In this document: positions 35,896 to 45,752 of the stretch, one piece after another | Numbering within the stretch: position 1 is the stretch's first letter | How the letters are laid out: the number at the start of each line of letters is the position of its first letter | From: Papaver somniferum | Lineage: Eukaryota; Streptophyta; Magnoliopsida; Ranunculales; Papaveraceae | Direction: 5' to 3' | Assembly: GCF_003573695.1 (NCBI RefSeq) | Contig: NC_039365.1 | Span: 81,107,082 to 81,171,081, forward strand | DNA: 64,000 nt | Position numbers and translations under genes: made by a program | The notes under the pieces: generated by a model | Seen by the model: only the letters and a program-made list of their open reading frames with translations | What the model was told of the DNA's origin: nothing | Databases searched by the model: none

Positions 35896-37500
35896 CTCAG
35901 GAGGGATGTTGCGGGCCCGAGATGGCATAGTCGCGCCCAGTCATCCGTTTCATGGAGCAAGAAGGAATATTTATTTTGTTCAAACTCTAGAAACTCCATC
36001 CGCATGAAAAGAGATATTGACCTTCTTCTGTTTTCTGTTGCTCGTCCGGATCCGTGCTTTCGTCTACAGTGCCTCTCCAGTAGATTCCAAAATTTATCAA
36101 ACTCCATTGCATTCTTGGGACGGATGGATGTGGTTGCGTTTTCGGTCCATCCTTGATTTTAGGTTGTTCAGTGCCTGGACTTTCTGATCGCGATGACAAT
36201 ATGTTGTGGATGCTTGTATTGGTCGAAATCTTCCGGAGACACTAGATGAAATAGATGAGTTGGGAGACGTTTCGTTGGCGATGTGCTACTATCAAGTCTT
36301 CAAGTACTTGGTTCCAAGTGGCATCCTTCGAACCATCTTTCGAATCTTGGACTATCGTGTGGAATGGGATGTGGTTAGCAGTCCCCAGTTATGCTTCTGT
36401 TAGATCCGATGGCTTGGACGAATATGTGAATGTATCTTTGTGGCGTGCATTTGGAGTCTTCGGTGCACATGTACGGCTTCATGTTGAGAAATTCCTGCGA
36501 CTCGTAAAACTTCGACAGTGATGATGTTGAAATCAGAAATAACCTGGTTGAGGGGAGTGAAAGCGTCCCATGTTGGTAGTCCCCATGTGTAGCCTACATT
36601 CATTGCATCGCCTTGAATCCACGTCAACGGGATTTGATATAAGATTATCGTACTCTTCTGGATGTGACGCTGGGGTGATCAGAATATCACATGATGAAAT
36701 ATCCTGGATAGTGAAGTGGTAGGAATGAGAGAGTTATGTTGTTTATCATGGATCCCTCTGTTTCTTCAAGAAAATGTTTCAGACGCGTCTTTGGAGTTAT
36801 CTCATGAGTCTTTGATAGTCGTCGGGATGGACTGCAATGAGCAGTCCCCAGTCGCATTTTTCTTCAGTTTCTGAAGTTGTTTTCCTCTGAACAGGCTTGG
36901 GATCCTTCGTGGCCTTGTAAAGTGTTGAAGGCGTCTTCTGGACAGATAGGTGATGATTTTCTTGCGTTTCACCCTTGAAGAGTAGATAACCTTGTTGTGG
37001 CTATGACCTTTTGGATGAACGTGTCTTCTGAGCTTTGATAGTGAAGGGATTCCGTATATATCCTCAGTCCCAAAGTATGGTTTACATGTTTCCATCTTGT
37101 ATGGTCAGTGGGTTGACCATGATAAAGACATCACCATCGTGCGTTCGTACTGGTGATTTTGTTACTTCTTCCACGTGGAACTTAAAACATGGAGGAGTAC
37201 GGGTTACTTTTGTAGTGATTACTACCGTGGTGAAGCTCTGGCTGGTATCAATAAATGAGCGGCAACAGTTCTTGGTAGCATATGTAATCAGAAGAGACTA
37301 CATTGTCGTGGTAACAAAGTAGGTTGGCAGGAATTGTATGGGCATCCATGGAAGTAAAAGGATTGGCTGGACGCGTAAGCGAGCAAACTGTCCATGATCA
37401 AGAGTTTTGGCGAGATGGATCAAAAGGCGGTCATGACTACGAAGATTGGTTGGCTGTGATCATGATCCTTGACATGGGGAGCGTGGTGGTGTGACCCTTT
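35896..37500. other. E4 interior, degenerate gag-protease-like sequence
   Basis: No intact ORF. Stretches resemble the gag-protease region of E5. For example, 37000-37080 (GAAGGGATTCC, then CCTCAGTCCCAAAG) lines up with E5 57790-57835. AGTCCCCAG, part of the E5 protease segment at 57590, recurs at 36380 and 36842, with a variant at 36578. This suggests decay plus local duplication of one coding segment. The matches are short and were made by eye. Confidence 0.4.
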
Positions 37501-37503
37501 GCA

Positions 37504-37740
37504 GGAAGAAACGGCGTTGAAGCAGCTTCGGCTCTTGGAAAGGATGTTAAAACTTAAGGAGACAAACGCTGAAGCTTCGTCTTCGGATTCTGGAGCAGCT
37601 TATGGAGAGAACGCTGAAGCGGAGCGGCTGCTTGAGCGAGCGTTGAAGCGGAGCGGCTGTCGCAGCGAACGTTGAAGCGGAGCCGCTGCTGGAGGACGTT
37701 GAAGTGAAGCAGTTGTTGGAGAGAACGTTGAACAGGGGTG
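37504..37740 (+). other. E4: possible coiled-coil exon and degenerate 30-36-bp repeat
   Basis: After an acceptor-like CTTTGCAG, a + strand frame reads EETALKQLRLLERMLKLKET and runs into repeats with AACGCTGAAGCGGAGCGGCTG to 37675. A leucine-rich charged helix antisense to the element resembles in kind the antisense genes of E0 and E5, but I cannot align it to them. It could also be chance within repeats. Confidence 0.3.
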
Positions 37741-37797
37741 GCTACGCTAATCAGTGTGATGTCAAACTGGAGACCCTTCAAGCGAACAATGGTTAGG

Positions 37798-37802
37798 AGT
37801 CC
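37798..37802. repeat. Target-site duplication agtcc of the solo LTR, left copy
   Basis: agtcc precedes TGATGAGTCC, and a second copy is at 39643-39647. The uninterrupted relative in E5 (57580-57600) reads atagtgagaagtccccagttatac, the expected empty site. Confidence 0.8.
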
Positions 37803-39642
37803 TGATGAGTCCTAAAAAGTGCATATTTCTATATCTTTTTGTTGGCATTTAACTCATCTTTTGTGCATTAATTCTACATTTTATCCCATATTCTGTATTT
37901 TCTTTGTTTTCAAGAATAAATATTTTTATTAACTAATTTTGCATTTTTAGGTAATAAATAAAGTTTGGATGAATAGCGGAGCAAAAAGAGCAGAAAAGTG
38001 GTGGAAGCCAAGAGGAATCACATAAGGAAGCCGCGAAGAATGTTGTGCGCAAGACCAAAAGGCTAGAAATGGGCTTGAAGAGGAAGAATTGTTCTTAAAG
38101 AAGATATGGGCTTGGCATACCCAAGGCCCAAAACCCTCACCCAAACCCATTACCAATATCCATACCCGCATTCATCTTCAGCCGTCAGATTGGATCATCT
38201 CAGCATCCTACGTTCGCTTCATCGTCGTGCATCGAAGTCTGAAGCTCCTGTCAAACACTACAACACCTAACTCCATCTTGGACCGTCAGTTTTGATGTAT
38301 TACATATCCAACGGTCGCTCCACATCCATTTACATCACATCGTTGGATCTTTCCCTCATCCTATCATCCTACGGATTCCCCTCACAAAACATCGAGATTT
38401 GATGGGTCTGCTCAACACCCAAACAACCAAATACCTATACCCGCAAAACAAACAACCCCTTCCTCAAACCCCATCGACTCCATCTTCTCCCTCACCCTCT
38501 GCAACACCACCTTACCCTGCCCCGCTCAACCACCACCATCTCCTCTCAAATCAACCAAACACCATAACCCATCTCCACTACCATCATTACAACCTATCTA
38601 GCCACCTAATTTCCCATTTTTATACACGTTTTTCTCAAAACCCTAACGTGTGAAAAATTGGTTAATTAGGTGAGTTAGGAGAGCAATTGGAGGTATGGGA
38701 AGTAAGAGAAGATGACAAGGAAGATTGGGTCGAAGCTATTGAGTGCTATCAGTGATTAGGTAAAACCTAATTTCATTTTTCTATGCAAACCCTAATTTCA
38801 TTGAATTGGGAATTTTTGGGGTTTTTGATTGTTGTATAAATAGGGATGATGGGTGTGTGTTAGAAGTCATGCCTGGATTAGCCAGAGCATCAGTAGAATA
38901 GTTTAGTTTTGTTATTTCCATGAACTGTTAGCTTTGAGGGTTATCAATCTTTTCAATTCCATGATTCTCAATTCAAATGCATTGTTAATTTTAGCTGTTC
39001 TGAACTCCAACATGTATTTAATTTGAGTGTGTGATTGTTACAATTTATATCAAGCTCCTGTTCATGTTTATGTTATGTTTTGTTCTTATGATTTGTTCTT
39101 AGGATAGTCTCATTCTAGTGCACTGTTGAATGATGTATTGTTAGGATAGTTATCTTGATGCCTGTTTTGCTTGAGCAATGGGAAGTAATCGGTGCTCTGG
39201 TATGCCTGTGATTGACTGTGCTGTCAAAAGACAGTCAATACTAGGGGCATATCAGTGAGCAAGCTGATTTTCCTCCCATTCTAATATATGCTCAAGGTCT
39301 TCAACTCAACCTAGAATTGCATTTTCATGTCCTGTTAGTGTCTTGTTTAAAAACCCTAGTAGTGTTCCCACAACTGTTTACTTTCATCTTCCTTTTTTCA
39401 CTACACTAGTTCACTGCCTTTGGCTCAATGCCATTGTTTCACAGTTATTCCTTGGTTCACTATCTCACTGCCACTTAGTTACTAGTTTAGATAACTTTAG
39501 CTTAGGAATGCTTCAATACACCCCAAGTCCCTGTGGAATGACCCTGTCTTGCACACATTACTACAATTTGACCCTGTGCACTTGCAGGTTATCACTGTAG
39601 GCTGTCTTTTCTCTTATTTTATACATATCCCAAAGCCTACCA
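37803..39642 (+). mobile_element. Solo LTR, 1840 bp, inserted in E4
   Basis: The ends are TGATGAGTCC...AAGCCTACCA with a 5-bp duplication. No internal region or second LTR is present. The 5' part (CTAAAAAGTGCATATTTC, then TTTTGTGCATTAATTC) and the 3' part (GTGCACTTGCAGGTTATCA) resemble plant gypsy LTRs known to be followed by a TGGCGCC primer site. Recombination between the two LTRs of a full element would leave exactly this. Short ORFs inside are not supported as genes. Orientation is inferred from that resemblance. Confidence 0.75.
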
Positions 39643-39647
39643 AGTCC
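39643..39647. repeat. Target-site duplication agtcc of the solo LTR, right copy
   Basis: Identical to 37798-37802; E4 gag-protease sequence resumes after it. Confidence 0.8.
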
Positions 39648-39699
39648 CCAGTTCTATCTATCAATCGTGCTTTCCAGGAGAGGTTGGGGTTTGGGAACG

Positions 39700-39870
39700 G
39701 CTTCTCTGGTTGGAAGCAGCTGCTTCCCTGATGCAGTGTGGTTGAGGACTGCGAATATGTCTTGACGCTGCGCCTACAGAATCTCACATAAGTGTTTCAT
39801 CATAGACTGCACAATTTTGTGGACGAAGTCCCCGGAAATCATGCAGCTCCTGACAGGAAGAGAGTCTTTG
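39700..39870 (-). pseudogene. E4 gag-protease relic
   Basis: The - strand frame contains IVQSMMKHLCEIL, a stop, then QRQDIFAVLNHTASGKQL. It lines up with the E5 segment AVQSLIENVCELL ... QRDDIFTALNHIVSGKRL near 57760-57655. This is the clearest coding remnant in E4 and shows that E4 once carried the same type of gag-pol as E5. It stands just right of the solo LTR. Confidence 0.65.
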
Positions 39871-39987
39871 TGAACTCAGGGGGGTTGGTGATTTTCTTTG
39901 CTTCGATTTTGGAGAAGTCCTTCCTGATATTTACGTGTGATGAAATTAGATTGATGATTCCCTTCTACTGGGCGTTCAAAAGGAAAC

Positions 39988-40107
39988 GCTGGAAGGATGC
40001 AAGTTGCTGGCGCTGGGAAGATACAAGTTGCTGGCGCTGGAAAGATGCAAGATTTTAGCGCTGGAAGGATGCAAGCTGCTGGCGCTGGAAAGATGCAAGC
40101 TGTTAGC
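39988..40107 (+). repeat. 24-bp tandem repeat in E4 interior
   Basis: Five units of CGCTGGAAGGATGCAAG plus 7 bp, in frame as an 8-residue repeat on + strand. It lies in noncoding E4 sequence. Confidence 0.9.
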
Positions 40108-40641
40108 GCTGGATCGGCTTGGATTGGGCGCTGGCTTGGCGTGGACGTTAGCTTGGATTTGGTATGGTGAGGACTGTTGGATGGGCATGGCACGGACTGT
40201 TGACTTGGCAAGGCGGTGGCTTGGCATAGCGCGAACTTGTTCTTGCGGGCCCATTAGCCTCTTTACATACGTAGCTCAAATAGGAAATCATTTCCTTATT
40301 CAAATTCCAAAAGTGTTATGCGTATGAAAAGGGTTGGCTCTCCTTTTTATCTCGTATAGTTGTTCTCACGTCTTGGTGTTAGCGGTAGCGCGGTAGCAAT
40401 AAAGTGGGCAAGTGTATTCCATCTATGTACTCCAACGTTTCTCTTTCAATTTGTTTTCTTGTTTTGGGGAAAATCCTAGCCATAGGTATGCCTTCCATGA
40501 ATCTGTAGAAATATTGTTCTTCTCTTTGAATATCACTGTAGTAGCGTCGGCTACCTCATTAATAGTGACTGGTAATCGTTATTATGCAAAGTAGGTACGT
40601 ACGAGTAGGTGACTGATTCCACGAGGAACTGGGCGTTAGGG

Positions 40642-40827
40642 TTTCTTTGAGATCCAAAAGTTGCAGGCCAAGGTGACCGAAGGTCCTTCTGCGGACGTGG
40701 TCAAACAACAAGAAGCGGAGGTGGAAAGGCTGCCCAAAGAGTTGGAGCTGAAACATGCGGTCCTCCAAATGACAAAGGACGCCTTCCTCGAGAAGAGAAA
40801 AACAACGTTGAATGGATTCCTTTGAAT
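40642..40827 (+). pseudogene. E4: possible relic of an antisense coiled-coil ORF
   Basis: The + strand frame reads a charged helix (ADVVKQQEAEVERLPKELEL) and ends FL-stop at 40827. It can be lined up with the last 45 residues of the E5 antisense gene (SEAVMKKRAKVVELTRKLES ... FL-stop at 56308), and T-rich sequence follows both. It lies right of the gag-protease relic, whereas in E5 the antisense gene lies left of it, so either E4 is rearranged or the similarity is only compositional. Confidence 0.4.
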
Positions 40828-41234
40828 GCACTTCTGTCTTCTGAAATTCTTCTGCGTTTTTTTTTTGAAAGGCAAAAGAAACACCTGGCTTTATGGTTTT
40901 GATTTTCTGGATTTTTGGGTTGATAGACAAGTGATACCTATGAGGGTTTTGGATTATTATTTGGGATGGACTGTTTTAGGATAATGTCGTTTTTGGTTAT
41001 GATTGTAAGTGACACAAACATCCCAGGGAAGATATGGAACCGTGAACGTTGCGTGTCAGTAGATGACATGGGATGAAACATAACATGGCTATTGGTTTTA
41101 TCATTCCCGTGAAAACTTGAAATAGTAAACCATGTATTTTGTCTAGGAAAGACTTACTCAGTTTTTTGGATCTGCTAACGAAAAATGAGTCTGGTGCAAG
41201 TCCGAGTTTTTTGAGAAGCACCGCAATTGTTGAA

Positions 41235-41446
41235 AGTCCCCAGTCGTCTCTGAGTCACTTGATAATCGACTCGTCAATCCATGGGCAGATCGTTTGCTTT
41301 TAACCTCTGGGAAGTCCCAAGTCGCCCCTTGCCGTGTCATGACTGGTAATCGGGTCATCTGGTAACTGAGTCGTCGATCCCTGAGCGGATCGTATCGGGT
41401 CGTCTGGTAGCTGAGTCGTCGATTCCTGAGCGGATCGTTTGCCTCT
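41235..41446. repeat. About 46-bp degenerate repeat in E4 leader
   Basis: GAGTCGTCGATCCCTGAGCGGATCGT recurs with changes at about 41270, 41370 and 41412. It lies about 80-300 bp from the primer site. No gag start can be recognised here, unlike in E5. Confidence 0.7.
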
Positions 41447-41516
41447 ACCGTCCTGACATATGGGTCGAAGTATGAGATCGAGGATTGAAAATTGACATTG
41501 TAACCGAAAGACCAAT

Positions 41517-41535
41517 CTCCCACTGTGGTCGCCAA
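41517..41535 (-). promoter_or_regulatory. E4 primer-binding site
   Basis: The - strand reads TTGGCGACCACAGTGGGAG one base after the 5' LTR end. The E5 equivalent is TTGGCAACCACAGTGGG at 59340-59356. Shared position and sequence make E4 and E5 members of one lineage. An arginine tRNA primer, known for Ogre-type elements, is possible but unverified. Confidence 0.7.
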
Positions 41536-42387
41536 TTGTTTGAGGGTGAAAACAGTTTCTGCTGGTTTCGGTAATTTCGTGTGATGTGGGTGAGAAAAAA
41601 GTCTAAACCTTAAACAATGTACTGCAAAGGGAGTACTTTAGATTCGAGAGATCAATCTGTACAAGTCCTGACTAAACCAAGAAATGGCCATTCCAGACTT
41701 GCTTCGGTCACAAAGTGGAGGAGAATGGTTGGTTTTGGGGAGGGAAGCGAAGAGAGTGTTGAGACCAGAATAGTTGATTCTGGAAGAGTAGTTGTTTTGA
41801 ATTGTATCAGAAAGTGGAAAGCTAACAGATGGGAAGCTAGCAAATGTTTTCTGAGTGTTGTATGCTCCTGACCAGAACTTGTTGTTCGGTGGAAATAGGT
41901 AATGCCTATTTATACAATTCGAAGTGAAACGTACTTTGGTCTCATTAAGAAATGGAAAACGGGTGAGTAAATGGGAGGAGGTGGTAACCGGTAACGCTTG
42001 GAATTGATGTTTCATAAAAGAAATCATTTCACCATTACTCCCTGTATTTACTAACCGCCTCATCCTTATGACACTTCCTAATAACGGGCGTAGCGTACGC
42101 CGCACGCTGTAAACCGCCAAACCAATACCCAATGAGCATCCCCCAGTTTGTGACAAGTGTTGATGTCTCGAGTGTTTTCGTGGAAAACATGTAGCATGTT
42201 GTTGTTGTCTGGCAAGTTGAGCTTGAGAGACTTGTCGGCTCGGTGGTGACCTTCAACGGTCGAGATTTTGCATCTTAAGAGGAAGGTAGACGTTGAATAT
42301 CGCAACCTTTCGTTTGGTATCCAGTGGCATGAAAGTATGATCAGTATGGCTTTATATGTCCCAGATTAGGCGCGACCAAACTATGGC

Positions 42388-43358
42388 CAAAGGTTGCCAT
42401 GCGTTAGCTGGTAACCTTGGACGGCTAAGATCTGCATCTTAGATGAAAAAGTGGTCGTTGATTGTTGCAGGCCTTCGTTTTGGTAGCCGCATAGGGAAGG
42501 CCGGCATGGTATGGCGCGGAAAGGTGATTGGCATGCCATTGGCACATGTGGCATGGCATGCCTTGGCGCGGTTTGGCGTGGCCAAAACTGGGGTTTTGGG
42601 CCAAAGGTTACCATGCGTTGTTTGGCGACCTTGGACGGCTAGGATTTGTATCTAGGATGGAAGGGTGGTCGTTGATCGCCGCACGTCTTCGTTTTGGTAG
42701 CCGCATGGGGAAGGCCGGCATGGTATTTCGCGGCAAGGTGGTTGGCATGCCATTGGCACATGTGGCATGGCATGCCTTGGCGCGGTTTGGCGTGGCCAAA
42801 ACTAGGGTTTGGTCCAAAGGTTACCATGCGTTGTTTGGCGACGTTGGAAGGCTAGGATTTGCATCTAGGATGGAAGGGTGGTCGTTGATCGTCGCACGCC
42901 TTCGTTTTGGTAGCCGCATAGGGAAGGCCGGCATGGTATAGCGCGGCAAAGTTGTTGGCATGCCATTGGCACATGTGGCATGGCATGCCTTGGCGCGGTT
43001 CGGCGTGGCCAAAACTAGGGTTTTGGGCCAAAGGTTACCATGCATTGTTTGGCGACCTTGGACGGCTAGGATTGCATCCAGGATGGAATGGTGGTCGTTG
43101 ATCGTCGCACGCCTTCGTTTTGGTAGCCGCATAGGGAAGGCCGGCATGGTGTGGCGCAGCAAGGTGGTCGGCATTCCATTGGCACATGTGGCATGGCATG
43201 CCTTAGCGCGGTTTGGCGTTGCCAAAACTAGGGTTTGGGCCAAAGGTTACCATGCGTTGTTTGGCGACATTGGACGACTAGGATTTGCATCCACTATGGA
43301 AGGGTGTCTGTTAATCGTCGCACACCTTCGTTTTGGTAGCCGCATAGGGAAGGCCGAC
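42388..43358 (+). repeat. 213-bp tandem array, right E4 LTR
   Basis: About 4.5 units, with ACATGTGGCATGG at 42544 and then about every 213 bp. The left LTR has the same array with fewer units because of its truncation. Confidence 0.9.
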
Positions 43359-43745
43359 ATGGTGGGGCCAAGGCCAATGGCGCGGATGGCTTGGCATAGT
43401 GGGGCCAAGGGTTTGGTACGGATGGCTTGGCATGGTGGGGCCAAAGCAAGGTGCGGTTGGGTTGGCATGGTGGGGCCAAGGGTTTGGCATGCCATTGGTG
43501 CATGGTGCGTCTAGCATGGTTGGGGCCAAGGGTTGGCATGCCATTGGCGCATGGTGCGGCTAGCATGGTTGGGACCAAGGCAAGGGACGGTTGGCTTGGC
43601 ATGGTGGGGCCAAGGGTTTAGCATACCATTGGCGCATGATGCGTCTAGAATGGTTGGGGCCAAGGCAAGGTGCCGTTGGCTTGGCATGGTGGGTCCAAGG
43701 GTTTGGAATGCCATTGGCGCATGGTGCGGCTAGCATGGTTGGCAT
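43359..43745 (+). repeat. 85-bp tandem array, right E4 LTR
   Basis: Units with GTGCGGCTAGCATGGTTGG and GGCATGGTGGGGCCAAGG. Some units are shortened, for example around 43530, so copy structure differs from the left LTR. Confidence 0.85.
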
Positions 43746-44212
43746 GCCTTGGCGCGGTAGACGTGGCTGGCATGGTTTTCCATTAGCACAGTGGTGCGGC
43801 TGGCATGGTTGGCATGCCTTGGCGCGGAGATGTGGTTGGCATGGTTTTCCATTGGCACAATGGTGCGTCTGGCATGGTTGGCATGCCTTTGCGCGGAGAT
43901 GTGGCTGGCATGGTTTGCTATTGGCACAGTGGTGCGGCTGGCATGGTTGGCATGCCTTGGCGCGGAGATGTGGCTGGCATGGTTTGCCATTGGCACAGTG
44001 GTGCGACTGGCATGGTTGGCATGCTTTGGCGCGGAGATGTGGCTGGCATGGTTTGCCATTGGCACAGTGGTGCGGCTAGCATGGTTGGCATGCCTTGGTG
44101 CGGAGATGTGGCTGGCATGGTTTGCCATTGGCACAGTGGTGCGGCTAGCATGGTTGGCATGCCTTGGCGCGGAGATGTGGCTGGCATGGTTGGCATGCCT
44201 TGGCGCGGTAGC
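43746..44212 (+). repeat. 69-bp tandem array, right E4 LTR
   Basis: Six to seven units; GGCACA recurs every 69 bp (43856, 43925, 43994). The left LTR has about five units, so the array changed length after insertion or during reverse transcription. Confidence 0.9.
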
Positions 44213-44424
44213 ATGAGAATTAGGGTTCGGTATGTACGAAGATGATTTCGGTCAATACTAAGGGTTCTGTCGTGGAACATGACACACATATATAAAAAAG
44301 GTACCCTCGTAATTCTTACGTAGTTATGTTGAATGATTCAATAAATGCGCTAGTGGTTGTAGTGACGTCATGTCAGATGTAAGGTTTTACGATTTTAACC
44401 CGAAGCTAAAAACCACCATCAACA

Positions 44425-44429
44425 ATAAG
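44425..44429. repeat. Right target duplication ataag of E4 (left copy lost)
   Basis: ataag follows the E4 LTR end and begins the E1 LTR segment equal to 2129 onward (ATAAGACATCGCC). The left partner is missing because of the deletion at 32947. Confidence 0.6.
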
Positions 44430-45747
44430 ACATCGCCATAATCATTTGAATGCTACTGTGATTATGTATGGGTATGAGGTGAGGATTTCATCCTAGGGAA
44501 CAATGTTTACATGTGTTTTAAGGAAGTAAGTTCATAAACTTGTTTGTGGACCGAAAAAGAAATTGCAAGATGTTATTGGTTTTGTTATTCATTGCACATC
44601 TTATGAACAACCAATATGTGTGATAAAGTATAACCGCTCACAACTTGTTGTGTTCTTGGTAGAACTATTCACAAAGGCCTGACTTATGTATTGGTTTAAC
44701 TTTTATTAGTAAAACAGATCTTAAGTAATCACATGTGGTATGGTCGGATTTTGTATGTCTGACCAATTAAAAGGAAAGGGGAACCGATCCTTGTAAGGGG
44801 TGAAGTACATCAAAGGGAACCGATCCTTGTATGGGGTGCAGCAAGGTTTATAGCAGAAAGGGGACAGATCCTATGAACATGTGCAACACGTTTTTAGGCA
44901 AAGGGGAACCGATCCTATGGACATGTGCAACACGTTTTTAGGCAAAGGGGAACCGATCAGGATCCAATTAATAATCGGTTTATCCTTGTGGTATATTGGA
45001 TTTATTAATTGAGTAGATCGACATCAACACGATTCTTCGGATTAAAGGTGTTGTTGGCTTAATATTAAACGATTACCTTTGGGTGATTGAACATAAGATA
45101 GATCTAAGGACCTGACGAAGGAGTCTATGTTGAGATAAACGGAAGAGCCTTTGTCCGACTCATATCACTTTATTGAATAGAGTTGATACCAAACAGATTT
45201 TTGTTTCTTTACTATTTGGAATACGAACCAAGGGAATTGTTCCAAGTACGTGACTTGTTTATAAGTTGGAGGCGTGGGCATATAGAAGGAACTAGGTGAA
45301 CTATAGGGTTAGTTACTTGGTCTCAACTATACGAAGTTAGTGTAATTTTGTGTAGCTGCTTAATCCTGAGAGTATTTAATTCTGGACTAGGTCCCTGGGT
45401 TTTTCTGCATTTGCGGTTTCCTCATTAACAAAATCTTGCGGTGTCATTTACTTTTATGTTCCGCATTATAATTGTTTTATTATAATTAAAGTAAATTACA
45501 CAAACGTTAATTCCTATTTACTTGATAAGCAATCCTATTGTGTTTGGTTAAGTCCGAACCTTTGTATCAAGTAAACATACTTCATTTTTGTATTGTCTCG
45601 TTCTCGTATCCATAGACGATCACACGAAGTGTGAACCGATTATTTGTATTGTCTCGACTCAGTCCATAGACAATCACTTTCGGAGAAAGGACTTATAGGT
45701 AGGAAAAGTTTTAGCTTGAGGTATATTTGGGTACCCTCTCCTTTTCA
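44425..45747 (+). repeat. E1 3' LTR, broken
   Basis: It covers LTR positions equivalent to 2129-2620 and then jumps at 44956 (ACCGATC|AGGATCCAATT) to the equivalent of 30046-30836. The first 384 bp of the LTR and about 1.3 kb of its middle are missing. It ends ...CTTTTCA before ggaag. Confidence 0.85.
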
Positions 45748-45752
45748 GGAAG
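45748..45752. repeat. Target-site duplication ggaag of E1, right copy
   Basis: Identical to 1740-1744; E0 integrase frame resumes here. Confidence 0.9.

Larger units (their letters stand above)
32948..44424 (-). mobile_element. E4: degenerate Tat-like element with minisatellite LTRs, - strand
   Basis: The right LTR is complete (41537-44424), followed by ataag, which is E1 LTR sequence equivalent to 2129-2133. The left LTR lacks its first 1.3 kb and abuts the E1 interior at about 32947, so a deletion removed the left border. The primer site and LTR start resemble those of E5, so E4 and E5 are related. No reverse transcriptase or integrase is visible, only a gag-protease relic and a possible relic of an antisense gene. 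A solo LTR lies inside. Confidence 0.75.
41537..44424 (-). repeat. E4 5' LTR, 2888 bp
   Basis: The + strand ends are TGTTTGAGGG...CCATCAACA. The first 0.8 kb is unique and resembles the E5 LTR (TACTGCAAAGGGAGT at 41610 and 50262; GTGTTGATGTCTCG near 42160 and TGATTGATGTCTCG near 50780). The rest is the three-part minisatellite and the tail, matching 32948-34638. Confidence 0.85.
1745..45747 (+). mobile_element. E1: long-LTR element with initiator-Met-type primer site, about 44 kb with nested inserts
   Basis: E1 is bounded by ggaag duplications and starts with TG and ends with CA. Without its inserts it has a 5' LTR (1745-3430 plus 29696-30836), a primer site at 30839-30850, an internal stretch with unrecognised ORFs to about 32947, and a damaged 3' LTR at 44425-45747. 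E2 sits in the 5' LTR and E4 in the 3' LTR. No reverse transcriptase or integrase of its own is visible. Either it was non-autonomous or its coding part was lost in the deletion joining 32947 to E4. The superfamily is undecided. Confidence 0.8.

Noticed and set aside
37035..37322. + strand ORF of 95 codons in E4
   Set aside because: It overlaps sequence resembling the gag-protease segment of E5 on - strand and shows no domain.
41158..41535. 125-codon frame starting at the E4 primer site
   Set aside because: It has no ATG start at the primer site, it is rich in degenerate 46-bp repeats, and it does not resemble E5 gag.
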